Assembly (NCBI GenBank): GCA_944389895.1
Contig: CALXOA010000072.1
Span: 33,571 to 97,570 of the forward strand
Direction: 5' to 3'
Source of the DNA: an uncultured Victivallis sp.
GTDB lineage: Bacteria; Verrucomicrobiota; Lentisphaeria; Victivallales; Victivallaceae
DNA length: 64,000 bases
How positions within the stretch are numbered: position 1 is the stretch's first letter; every line of letters begins with the position of its first letter. Both the position numbers and the translations under genes were made by a program. Below the pieces are notes generated by a model, which saw only the letters and a list, made by a program, of their open reading frames with translations, ran no database searches and was not told the DNA's origin. Below are positions 43,105 to 51,718 of the stretch, one piece after another.

Positions 43105-44106
43105 ATGGATTTCTTACGCAACATCCGTTACCGGCTGGAATATGTGGCGGTACTGCTCCCCTACCGGGCGATCCGGTTGATGCCGTACGGAACGGTGCGG
43201 ATTTTCGCCCGGTTCTGCGGCGCGGCGCTGAACGCGGTTCCGTCGATCCGCCGGCTGGTCCGCAGCAACATCCATGCGGCGATGCCGGAACTGCCGCCGG
43301 TGGAGGTACGGAGGATCGCCCGGGAATCGTTGTTTCACCTGATGTTCAATTTGCTGGAGTTCGTCTGGCTCGACGGAAACCCGGAGCGGATCCGTCGCTG
43401 CTACTATCTGCCGCCGGAGATCACGGAGCAACTCCGGGGACATGTCGCGCGCAAGGAAAGAATCATTTTCGTCAATCCCCACCTCGGCAGCTGGGAGGCC
43501 TCCGGCGTGATGGCTCCATTCTACGCGGGAGTCCGGATGGTCGCCATCGCCAAACCGGTCCGCAATCCCTATCTCAACAACCTTTTGAATCACGGCAACC
43601 GCGAAAAGGTGGCCGGGCTGGAGATCATTTTTGCCGAGGGGGCAATCCGGGCCGCGATCAAAGCGCTGCGCAGCGGCCGGGGAGTCGGAACGTTGATCGA
43701 CCAGAACACCAAGGTCCGCCACGGCGGAACCTTCGTGAACTTCTTCGGGTTGCCGGTCGCCAGCAGTACCGCCCCGGCGCTGCTGAAGAGCTACTGCGAC
43801 ACCCAGGGGATCCCGGCAGTGATCATCTACGGAACCAGCGTACGCCACGCCGACGGACGGATCACTGCGCACGCAGCCACTCTATCGAAACCATTCAGCG
43901 AGTACCGTGATGAGAAAGAGGTACTGCAGGAGTTGATGGAAATCTCCGAAAAATTCATCCGCGCCTACCCGGAACAATACCTCTGGTTTTACAAACGCTT
44001 TCAGAATATTCCGCCGGATTGTCCGCCCGAAGTCAGGGCCCGTTTCCCGTACTACGCGACGGTAACCAACGCCCACTTCTTCAGCAAGCTTGACGCGGGA
44101 AAATAA
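43105..44106 (+). CDS. LpxL/HtrB-type lipid A acyltransferase family protein
   Basis: 333 residues; AAGGAAGG precedes the ATG. LPLAT family: a basic membrane-associated N terminus, then RIIFVNPHLGSWEASGVMAPFYAG with the H-x4-E motif, VRMVAIAKPVRNPYLNNLL, GRGVGTLIDQNTKVRHGGTFVNFFGLPVASSTAPALL and EQYLWFYKRFQNIP, the usual 'WxHxRF' end in a modified form. It would add a secondary acyl chain to lipid A at the inner membrane, in line with lpxA and gmhB in the window. Convergent with the GH78-like gene; the 45 bp between contain two small hairpins without T tracts. Confidence 0.9.
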   Translation: MDFLRNIRYRLEYVAVLLPYRAIRLMPYGTVRIFARFCGAALNAVPSIRRLVRSNIHAAMPELPPVEVRRIARESLFHLMFNLLEFVWLDGNPERIRRCYYLPPEITEQLRGHVARKERIIFVNPHLGSWEASGVMAPFYAGVRMVAIAKPVRNPYLNNLLNHGNREKVAGLEIIFAEGAIRAAIKALRSGRGVGTLIDQNTKVRHGGTFVNFFGLPVASSTAPALLKSYCDTQGIPAVIIYGTSVRHADGRITAHAATLSKPFSEYRDEKEVLQELMEISEKFIRAYPEQYLWFYKRFQNIPPDCPPEVRARFPYYATVTNAHFFSKLDAGK

Positions 44107-44151
44107 TTCCCCTTCCGGGGGAGAGGGAACTCTTCCCTGTCCTTCCGGATA

Positions 44152-46140
44152 TCAGCCGGGGATTCCGACCGGTTCGCCGCGGCGCGTTCCGAGAGGCTCC
44201 GCCGAAGCATGGAAGCCCGGAATCGGGTCGAGAATGGTTCCCCGTGCAAAATGGTGGTAGAGGAGATGCGCTCCCCACGCATGGCAATCCGACCGCAACC
44301 ACCAGTTGTTCGGGAAAAGTTCCGGCATCGTGCGCAGATCCGGCCGGTCCGCGGTCCGGAGGTAGTTCTCCTGCCGCTGCCGATAGAGATCGTCCAGACC
44401 GAAAGCGCGGCACGCCTCCAAATAGTAAAAGGAGAATGCGATGCCGCACTGATCGAGATCACCCCGGCGGAGCGCCGGAATCACCGCGGTTTCCCCCATG
44501 GCCAGCAGCGCGAAGACCTGGGCGTGTTCCGAAACATAATCATGTTTTTTGTTTTCAGCGAAACAACCGCGTTCCGGCAGATAGTAGGCGGCACGGATCG
44601 CCGCGGAAATCTCTCCGGCAAGAACCTCCCGCTTCATGGCGTTTTCCGGAAAGCCGAAATGCCGTTCGAGATCGATGAGATCCTTCACTGCCAGCAGAAA
44701 GATCAGATTCAACGTACAGCCCTCCCCGTACCGGCCCCCGGGCGGAACGCCGCCCTCCCAGTTGTCGAGCCAGTCGATGAAGTTCCAGCCCGGGACATGG
44801 AGCAGCCCGTCCGCGCCGAGACAGCCGGCAAGGTAGTCCGCGGCACGGCGGGCCGTCGGCAGCAATTGCCTGACCAGAGGGTCATTCGGGCTGCGTCGTG
44901 CGAAGTCATGGAGCATCTGGATATAGAACGCGGTGAACGATGGAATGTGTATCCTGTAGTACTCTCCCGGTTCCGCCCGGTAGCCGGCATGCTCCTTGGT
45001 CGGATAACGACAGGAAAGCATGCCGGAGGGATACTGCCCCTCGGCAAACTGCCGCAGCACATTGCCGGCCAGTCGGGTGTCGTCGGAGAGTTCATAGAGA
45101 CTCAACAGATCAAGTCGGCTGTCCGAGATATACTGAAGCTGCTCGTAGTAGGGGCAGTCCATCAGGGTTTCAAAGCTGCATGACTGCAACGTGGTCCAGG
45201 AATGGCGCAGCAACCGGGTCATCCGCTCATCGCCGGGAACTGAAAGATCGCGCCGGAGGCGCCACGGATAACCGGTCCGGAAAAAGCGGGCCGACTCCAG
45301 TTTCACATCCCCGAAAAGCGTCACCTCCAGCGTCCGCCCGGCGTGCCACCAGTAGTCACGCCAGCGAATGGTCCCGCCGGTGAGCCGGAACCGGTCGCCG
45401 GAACCGGAAAAATAAGGGTACGGGTCACCCGGCTTGCAACCGGAGCGGAACCCCTCCGGTGGATCTTCCGACTCCCAGCCCGGTTCCGCCCACCGCAACC
45501 GGACCTCGCCGACTCCGGAAAACACATAGTCGCCATAGACGCAAACATAGTCGTCGAAGAGAAAGAACGGCCCCTTCCGCCGGTAATTCCGGATCTCCTC
45601 GCAACGCATGGCCGGCAGCGGAGATGGTTCGAGCACACGGGAATCTTCGAAATACGCCGGCCTGCGCCATTCCCCCCCCTCTCCCTCCAAGGCACGCCAA
45701 TTGAAATCCTCATCGGTCAGAAGATGGGCGTAACTGCCCCAGTCGGTTTTGCTGCCGGCGAAACTGCACCCCATGCACACCTGATACTCCCATTCGGGAG
45801 AGAGCAGAGCGCTTTCATCACAGACAAAAAGCCCCGGCACAAGCGACATCTGGCCGTAAGCGGTCAGATTCCGGCCGAAGGCGAAGAGCCGGGCCGTCAA
45901 TACGTGGCTGCCCGGAGCAAGCGGAACTTCGACCGTTGCGGAGAACCAGCGTTGCGCGGTTCCCCGCGGCGGCCCGTCGGCAATCGCCTCCCCGTCGCAG
46001 AAAAATCCGGCACGTTCATCGGCGCTGTAAGTAAAACGAAGCAGTGCCGGAACCGTCGTTTCAAAACGATTTCGAAATACCGCGAAGAACGGCGGTTCGA
46101 CCGCCCGTTCGACCGGTCTCATCCAGAGTCTGGTAGTCAT
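44152..46140 (-). CDS. GH78-like alpha-L-rhamnosidase
   Basis: 662 residues from the ATG at 46140, where MTTRLWMRPVERA begins; its ribosome site is weak, and longer in-frame starts have none. No signal peptide, so cytoplasmic or exported by an unseen route. Residues 1-290 are beta-sandwich domains of the rhamnosidase N-terminal type (ADERAGFFCDGEAIADGP, FSATVEVPLAPGSHVLTARLFAFGRN). The six-hairpin catalytic barrel starts at about 310 and has CSFETLMDCPYYEQLQYISDSRL, matching the DxPxxEQ acid region, with PGWNFIDWLDNWEGG and a C-terminal FPNNWWLRSDCHAWGAHLLYHHFARGTILDPIPGF. It should release terminal rhamnose. Last gene of locus C; 158 bp follow the stop of the large upstream gene. Confidence 0.87.
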   Translation of the reverse strand: MTTRLWMRPVERAVEPPFFAVFRNRFETTVPALLRFTYSADERAGFFCDGEAIADGPPRGTAQRWFSATVEVPLAPGSHVLTARLFAFGRNLTAYGQMSLVPGLFVCDESALLSPEWEYQVCMGCSFAGSKTDWGSYAHLLTDEDFNWRALEGEGGEWRRPAYFEDSRVLEPSPLPAMRCEEIRNYRRKGPFFLFDDYVCVYGDYVFSGVGEVRLRWAEPGWESEDPPEGFRSGCKPGDPYPYFSGSGDRFRLTGGTIRWRDYWWHAGRTLEVTLFGDVKLESARFFRTGYPWRLRRDLSVPGDERMTRLLRHSWTTLQSCSFETLMDCPYYEQLQYISDSRLDLLSLYELSDDTRLAGNVLRQFAEGQYPSGMLSCRYPTKEHAGYRAEPGEYYRIHIPSFTAFYIQMLHDFARRSPNDPLVRQLLPTARRAADYLAGCLGADGLLHVPGWNFIDWLDNWEGGVPPGGRYGEGCTLNLIFLLAVKDLIDLERHFGFPENAMKREVLAGEISAAIRAAYYLPERGCFAENKKHDYVSEHAQVFALLAMGETAVIPALRRGDLDQCGIAFSFYYLEACRAFGLDDLYRQRQENYLRTADRPDLRTMPELFPNNWWLRSDCHAWGAHLLYHHFARGTILDPIPGFHASAEPLGTRRGEPVGIPG

Positions 46141-46298
46141 GATCGTTGTATTCTCAAGGTTTTCCGTTGATTCGAATCGTTCTGTCGCCAACATGTTTTC
46201 AGGCCGTCGGCGACAGACTTCGGTTTTATTTTTACACAAATTCCGGCATGAATGCGGGCTGCACTTCGCCGGCTCTTTTTTTCTCCTTCACCACAAGT

Positions 46299-49200
46299 TC
46301 ATTGATCCGTCAGAATCACCAGCGGCCAGAGGTCCGGACGCTCGTTGGGCGGAGTCGGTTCCACGCCCCACACCAGACGCGAATGCGGAATCGTCGCCTC
46401 GGAGTCCTGATCGTTGAGCATGACGCCGAGCCCGAACTGCCGACCCGGAACCAGCTTCAGCGGCAGCAGACTGCGCAGCGGCAGAGCGAGTTCATAGAGA
46501 TAGCCGTGTTCCGTCCGCCGGAAAACGCACCTGACTTCCTCGTCTATGGTTTCGGCGCGGGCGCCGGCAAACCCTTCGGTCAGCTGGATGTCCGGCACGT
46601 GATGGCGGTAGGCGTACAGCGTCGCACCATCCGATTTGAGGTAGATTCCATAAGACCAGTCGTCCGGACCGATACCGTGCGCGGTACCCTTACGACCATC
46701 CCCCAGGGGGTCGATGAAGAGCTGCAGCGAATCGTTGCGCCAGCCGTTGCCGGGCCGGCTCTGCGGATTGATAACCAGCTTATCGTCGGAGACCTCCACC
46801 GCAAGGTAGAGCGCCTCGTCACTCCAGGCGATCCGCATTCGGGCACTGAAATCAGCATCGGTCGGGCGACGGCCGGCGGCCAGCAGTTTCTGCTCCAGCA
46901 GCCGCTGTTCAATCCTCAACGCCGGGATCCCGCGCCAGTCGTCGAGCGAACCATCAACCTTGATCGCGGCACGACGGGCGAGAACGCCGCAGAACTTCTC
47001 CTCCAGGCGGAAACTGCCGGGGTCTGGTTTCTCCTGACGAAGGTCGGCGGAAAGGGTCTCAAAAGTGAGCCGTTCGGCGGAGAGTACCGCCGGAAGCGGG
47101 GCGCGGAAGACGCGACTCCGCCCCGGAGCGAGAGTGACCGCGGCAGACTTCCCGCCGAGCCCGATGGTTCCGGAAAAGGAGTGCTTCCCGTCGTTGACAA
47201 GGGCAAGGGAGAAATCCCCCGGCGGAATCACGGAAAACGAGGAGCTGACTGCGGGAACGCCATCGCGACGGAGCTCCGCGGCTTCCAGCAGTTTTTCCAT
47301 TTCCGCGGTGGTTCCCGGTTTGCCGCGCAGAAACACCGGGAAGGAGGTGAGCCGGAGTTTGAGCGATCCATCCGCAGCTGGGGCGGGAAACGCCTGTTCC
47401 GCCTCCATCAGATCGAAGAGTCGTGCATCCGGCAGTCGGTCCAGACGGAGTTCCGGGCCGTTTTCCCTGCCCTGATCCACCTCGGGAGAACAACTCCAGA
47501 GCACTGCGACCGGCCGTTTTCCGCCGTCTTCGAAAAGGTAACAGCGAACTTCTCCGCCGAAACGGATTTCACGGACGAAACCGGCGTCGCCGAGCAGATT
47601 GCCGAGCGTGTTGGAAATTTTCTGATTGGCGAAAGGCGTGAGACCACAGTCCATCTCGAATCCCCAGAAGTTGGTGCTCGAATTCATCAGCTTCACCCGT
47701 TTCTGGTTTTTCAGCCCGATCAGCCACTCCCGCGCTCTCCAGGCGGCGGAGATACGCTCCTGATGCCCCATGTCGTAGGTGAGCGGTCCCCATGGAACAT
47801 CGACCCAGGAGACGGTGAACAATCCGGGCATACGATAGGGTTTCCAGTGCATCCCCTCCGGGCAGTAGATCGGCGTATCGGTGTAACCGTGCCGCGCCAG
47901 CATCTCATAGAGTTTGCCGAAATCCGCGTCGAGATCGGGATATTCCGGCGCCTCCCGGTAGGTGTGGATGATGAAACAGTCATACCGGAACCGGTCGCCG
48001 ATCGTCGTCAACAGCTTGTCGAGCGTTTCAATCCGGTCATCACGAAGGCAGGAGGTGGAACTGTTGCCCACCATCGCTTCGGGATTGCCCCTCCTGATGC
48101 CGCGGGCGGCGGCAAGTTCCACTTCGACATATTCCCGGTAACGCTCCTCGGTGGCGAACCGGCTGTGGGCGAACTCCGGAAGCGACCCTTCCGCCTCGTT
48201 GATCGCACCCCAGATCTTCACCCACGGCGCCTCCGAACTTTTCCGGGCGGCGGCCTCCTCGATTCCCCGGAGCGCCTCCGGGGTCGCGCCGGGAAGCGTG
48301 ATCGTCGCATAGTCGACGCGGCGGCGGTTCACCGACGGGCACTCGTACCAGACGATGTTGTTCAACACGGTCAATCCGTAGCAGGGTTTCGCCATATCTC
48401 TGACCAGATTGCGATCGTGACGCAGCAGCATGGTGCTGAAACTTTCGACCCCGTATTTCGCCGCCTCTTCGGCGACCAGCTTTTCCGTGTTGGCGAAAGC
48501 GGCACGGGCTCCGATACCGATCTTGCGATACCGATCCAGCACCTCGGGGTAGTATTGGCGCACTCCATGCGGATCGATGTAGGAGTCGGCAAAGAAGTTT
48601 TTATGGAGATGGCGGTTCTCCAGAAAATTCATCACCGCGAACCGGGTGAACTCGTAACGTTCGCGGCCGTCGTCGAGCCGGTAGCGATTCTCCACGGTGA
48701 AGATGCCGGGCTGCATCCCTTCGAAATCCAGGGAGAGTTCGGCCCGGCCCTTCGCGTCGCTTCGGAAGGAGTGGCGTTCCCGCCGCAACTCACGGCCGAA
48801 AAAGTCGCGAACGATGGTTTCCACCGAACCGGAATCGTTCGGCGTTCCCGTGGTAATCCGCAGGGACGCGTCGATCTTCTCTCCCGCGGGCAGGAAGTTG
48901 TCGGCGGCGCTGGTGACAAGTCTACTTTCGACAACGGCCGGTTCATAGCCGGTGGCGGTGGAACCGCGTTCCAGCTGCAGCGCATCGATCCGGCAGACGG
49001 CGGGTTCCTTCGAATCGGCGGAAAAGAGGAAATACTGCGGACGTGTCACGTCGACCCGGAAGGTGTAACTGTAACGCTTCCAGTCGCCCTCGAGCTCGAA
49101 CCGCCGGTTGACCCGGGTGGAGGGATCCCAGTAGTTCGCTCCGGGAGGCAACACCGGAATGGTCAGTTCCAGCGTCTGTTTACCGGGACGGTCGGTTTTC

Positions 49201-50255
49201 GCATAAAAGCTCACCGTGTATTCCCCCGGAGTCAGGATCACCGAGTGAGTCGCTATGTTCTGCGCCAGCTCCGCTTCCGGCGCATCGGTTTCAATCCGCA
49301 GGGAGGCGTTTCCGGCAAAAGCCTCTTTTTCATCGATTCCGATCGGTTTGCGTTCCCAGAGCTTCCGACTGAACAATCCCCCGCCGTGCGGGTACCAGAG
49401 CGAAGCGAATCCCTGTTCAAATGAGCTGTTGGAAAGCAGATTCTTCGCACGGGCGTCCGGCAGCCGGAGCCGGTCGACCGCCCAGAAATCATATCCTCCC
49501 GCACGGACCGTGAAGCCTGCCGGCGGCCGGTTTTCCACGGCGGCGGCCTTTCCGGGTTCCAGGAGCATTTCAAGTTTCTCCGCACCCGCCATCGGAGTCA
49601 CCTGCAGCGACAATCCATAGCGGCCTCCGGCTGAAACCAGGCGGATCCGGACACGGCCGGGAAACCGGATCGTGAAACTCCGGTCCGAATCTCCGGCGAA
49701 GAAAACCACCTGCCGGGCGGGACCGTCATACAGGACTTTGTGGAATTTCGCGTCAGTGCGATAGGGGGGAATCTGAAACCGCCGACCGTCGACCTCGATC
49801 GCCGAGCTTCCAAAATATTCACTGATCAGCGAATAGAGCCAGTTGCAGCCGCCAAGCCCGGCGGCAGAATCGATCAGTTCGATCGCGATCTGTCCGTCCG
49901 GACGCAGAGAGAACCGCTCAGAGAGACCGGGACGCGCGGGATAGGAGTAGGCGCAACTGCCGTTTTCCAGCGCGCTGCATTCTCCGGAGAGAGAACGCTT
50001 GTCCGCCTGAACAACCAAACCGCCATACCGTACCTTGAGGTCGGGCGAAAGAACATTCGCCTCCCCGCGGTTGAAAAGACGGAGCCCGAGTGCGGTCCCC
50101 TGGAACGTCACGGCGTACCGGCCGCTGGAGACCTGGGTGTCGGCGCGCCTCTCGGCGGAAGGCGCGAAGGGCGGAGCATAAGGAGTATATTCCGCCGGCG
50201 CCGCAACGACACAGAGGGTCAGACCGCACAGGGCGGGAAAGAGAAAACGCCACAT
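46299..50255 (-). CDS. Very large secreted multidomain glycosidase-like protein
   Basis: 1318 residues; AGGAGAG precedes the ATG and residues 1-20 are a signal peptide. In order: a domain of about 200 residues (30-235) homologous to the protein encoded at 50280-50921; a CBM4/9-like jelly roll (about 270-440, NLLSNSSFEQGFASLWYPHGG to ALQLERGSTATGYEP); a beta-sandwich; a (beta/alpha)8 part (about 560-880) with VKIWGAINEAEGSLPEF, whose Asn-Glu pair suits a clan GH-A acid/base, and PIYCPEGMHW as candidate nucleophile region; beta domains; and a C-terminal CBM9/DOMON-like domain (about 1130-1318, IKVDGSLDDWRGIPAL, DEALYLAVEVSDDKLV, LQLFIDPLGDG). It fits no single family I know. It probably acts outside the cell on a complex glycan. 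Part of locus C. Confidence 0.8.
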   Translation of the reverse strand: MWRFLFPALCGLTLCVVAAPAEYTPYAPPFAPSAERRADTQVSSGRYAVTFQGTALGLRLFNRGEANVLSPDLKVRYGGLVVQADKRSLSGECSALENGSCAYSYPARPGLSERFSLRPDGQIAIELIDSAAGLGGCNWLYSLISEYFGSSAIEVDGRRFQIPPYRTDAKFHKVLYDGPARQVVFFAGDSDRSFTIRFPGRVRIRLVSAGGRYGLSLQVTPMAGAEKLEMLLEPGKAAAVENRPPAGFTVRAGGYDFWAVDRLRLPDARAKNLLSNSSFEQGFASLWYPHGGGLFSRKLWERKPIGIDEKEAFAGNASLRIETDAPEAELAQNIATHSVILTPGEYTVSFYAKTDRPGKQTLELTIPVLPPGANYWDPSTRVNRRFELEGDWKRYSYTFRVDVTRPQYFLFSADSKEPAVCRIDALQLERGSTATGYEPAVVESRLVTSAADNFLPAGEKIDASLRITTGTPNDSGSVETIVRDFFGRELRRERHSFRSDAKGRAELSLDFEGMQPGIFTVENRYRLDDGRERYEFTRFAVMNFLENRHLHKNFFADSYIDPHGVRQYYPEVLDRYRKIGIGARAAFANTEKLVAEEAAKYGVESFSTMLLRHDRNLVRDMAKPCYGLTVLNNIVWYECPSVNRRRVDYATITLPGATPEALRGIEEAAARKSSEAPWVKIWGAINEAEGSLPEFAHSRFATEERYREYVEVELAAARGIRRGNPEAMVGNSSTSCLRDDRIETLDKLLTTIGDRFRYDCFIIHTYREAPEYPDLDADFGKLYEMLARHGYTDTPIYCPEGMHWKPYRMPGLFTVSWVDVPWGPLTYDMGHQERISAAWRAREWLIGLKNQKRVKLMNSSTNFWGFEMDCGLTPFANQKISNTLGNLLGDAGFVREIRFGGEVRCYLFEDGGKRPVAVLWSCSPEVDQGRENGPELRLDRLPDARLFDLMEAEQAFPAPAADGSLKLRLTSFPVFLRGKPGTTAEMEKLLEAAELRRDGVPAVSSSFSVIPPGDFSLALVNDGKHSFSGTIGLGGKSAAVTLAPGRSRVFRAPLPAVLSAERLTFETLSADLRQEKPDPGSFRLEEKFCGVLARRAAIKVDGSLDDWRGIPALRIEQRLLEQKLLAAGRRPTDADFSARMRIAWSDEALYLAVEVSDDKLVINPQSRPGNGWRNDSLQLFIDPLGDGRKGTAHGIGPDDWSYGIYLKSDGATLYAYRHHVPDIQLTEGFAGARAETIDEEVRCVFRRTEHGYLYELALPLRSLLPLKLVPGRQFGLGVMLNDQDSEATIPHSRLVWGVEPTPPNERPDLWPLVILTDQ

Positions 50256-50279
50256 CTGATAACTCTCCTGAAAGCCGAT

Positions 50280-50921
50280 TCAACGGGGAACGCCGGGAAC
50301 GATGGTGAAATCAACGTTGCCGCCGGCCTTTTCCGGACGCAATTCGACTGTTACACCGTATTTTGACGGAGAAATTCGAAGTACGGCAATCGTACCTTCT
50401 CCGACCTGCAGAGAGAAGGCTTGGGCCGGCTCTCCGGCATGGAAGGTGATTTGCCGGAGATTTTTGAACTCCTGCCTCTCGGCCGGAAACGGTTGTTCCG
50501 CACCATCGATGATCAGCTTGCCCGATTCGAGCTCCGGGCGCAGCAGCGAAAAGGTAAGCGGCGGCGGAACAATTTCCCCGGCGACGGAGAGCTGCCCCGT
50601 GAAGAAGTTGTCCGTGTTGAGTTCAAACCGCAGCGTCACCCCCGGAAGATCCGGAAACGTGTAGCTGTGGGTCCGGTCGGCCTCCCGGGTAAGCTTTCCG
50701 GAAAAATTCCTGCCGCGCTGTGAAAGTACAATGCCCCCGAGCCTCACGTTGTTTTTCAGGGAGAGCTGCGGCATCCCCTGATGAAACAGCGTCAGCGTGA
50801 GGTTCGGCCCGCGATAATGGGTGGCAACCTTCCACTCCTCGACATTGCCGGGCAGTCGGGGTGCAGCCACGATACCGGCCGTCAAAACGGTCATGGTGAA
50901 CAGCAGAGCGATTTTCTTCAT
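50280..50921 (-). CDS. Secreted protein made of the domain shared with the 1318-residue glycosidase
   Basis: 213 residues; AAAGGAATC precedes the ATG. Signal peptide MKKIALLFTMTVLTAGIVAA. The mature part is all-beta and aligns along its length with residues of about 30-235 of the next gene's product: LTLFHQG against LRLFNRG, VRLGGIVL against VRYGGLVV, SYTFPDLPGV against AYSYPARPGL, IIDGAEQPFP against EVDGRRFQIP, and SKYGVTVELRP against GRYGLSLQVTP. There is no catalytic motif. A glycan-binding or adaptor role for the enzyme encoded next (24 bp downstream) is inferred. I know no named family for it. Confidence 0.75.
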   Translation of the reverse strand: MKKIALLFTMTVLTAGIVAAPRLPGNVEEWKVATHYRGPNLTLTLFHQGMPQLSLKNNVRLGGIVLSQRGRNFSGKLTREADRTHSYTFPDLPGVTLRFELNTDNFFTGQLSVAGEIVPPPLTFSLLRPELESGKLIIDGAEQPFPAERQEFKNLRQITFHAGEPAQAFSLQVGEGTIAVLRISPSKYGVTVELRPEKAGGNVDFTIVPGVPR

Positions 50922-50950
50922 GATCAGATTCCTTTCTTTCCGGATTCTCT

Positions 50951-51715
50951 TCAGCGATTGGGACGGCCGTAGGTGTCGAGCTGGATGTTCGCACTGAGAT
51001 TTTCAGCATGGCCATCCTTGAAGATAACGTTGGTGGAGTGCCCGTGACGGAAGAAGTTTGCGCCGTACTGGGTTCGGCTGTTGAAGTGGTAAACCGTCTG
51101 GTTCGCCGTTCCCGGTGACAAAGCGACATAGCTGCCGGTTTCGTAGGGATCCGTGGTCACGGCTTCAATCATCAGAACCGATCCGTCGACCACCCGGTTG
51201 AGTTTCTTGTGATCGAGCGGAGTACTGTCTCCGTTTCCACCGACGACACTGGCGCCTCCGGCGGTCTTGCCGTTCAGGCTGTTCGCCGCAGCGGGAGCCT
51301 CACCGACCAGCGGTACGTAGATCGGATAAAAATAGATTGTCTTGTTCGAACCGTAAGGTTGTTCATAAAGCCCCACCGTCGGCTTCTGGGCCGGACAGTG
51401 AAACACGTCCTGGATTGGAATCGAGTCGACATTGGTGTCGGCGTCAGGAGAATTTGAGCCGCCCGGCCGGGTCAGCCCGAGCGACTGCCCGATCGCGAAT
51501 CCCCACGACCAGCGCTTATATTTGCGCGGCAGGAAATCCTGATTGTCATTGGCGTAAAAGAGCACGCCGCTGCCCATCGTCTTGAGGTTGTTCAGACAGG
51601 AAGTTTTCTGGGCCGCCTGGCGAGCTTTGTTGAGGCTGGGCAGAAGAATCGCCGCAAGAATGGCGATGATCGCAATAACGACCAACAACTCGATCAAAGT
51701 GAACTTTTCCCGCAT
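50951..51715 (-). CDS. Prepilin-type N-terminal cleavage/methylation domain protein (pseudopilin 5)
   Basis: 254 residues; GGAAGGAAA precedes the ATG. The N terminus is very short, [20 protein letters not shown], with Lys where Gly is expected before Phe, and Glu5 present. The stalk [25 protein letters not shown] follows, and the tail carries [18 protein letters not shown], a clean H-x9-DG element. It starts 3 bp after the stop of the GH42-like gene and is 29 bp before the domain protein gene, so it is an integral member of the locus C operon. Confidence 0.88.
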   Translation of the reverse strand: MREKFTLIELLVVIAIIAILAAILLPSLNKARQAAQKTSCLNNLKTMGSGVLFYANDNQDFLPRKYKRWSWGFAIGQSLGLTRPGGSNSPDADTNVDSIPIQDVFHCPAQKPTVGLYEQPYGSNKTIYFYPIYVPLVGEAPAAANSLNGKTAGGASVVGGNGDSTPLDHKKLNRVVDGSVLMIEAVTTDPYETGSYVALSPGTANQTVYHFNSRTQYGANFFRHGHSTNVIFKDGHAENLSANIQLDTYGRPNR

Positions 51716-51718
51716 CTC

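Noticed and set aside
44107..44151. Two small hairpins between convergent genes (CCCC/GGGG and AGGGAA/TTCCCT)
   Set aside because: No T tract follows on either strand, so a terminator call is not supported.
46146..49424. 1092-codon open frame on the plus strand opposite the giant glycosidase
   Set aside because: It is a shadow of the real minus-strand gene, which has a signal peptide, domains and a ribosome site; the shadow has none.
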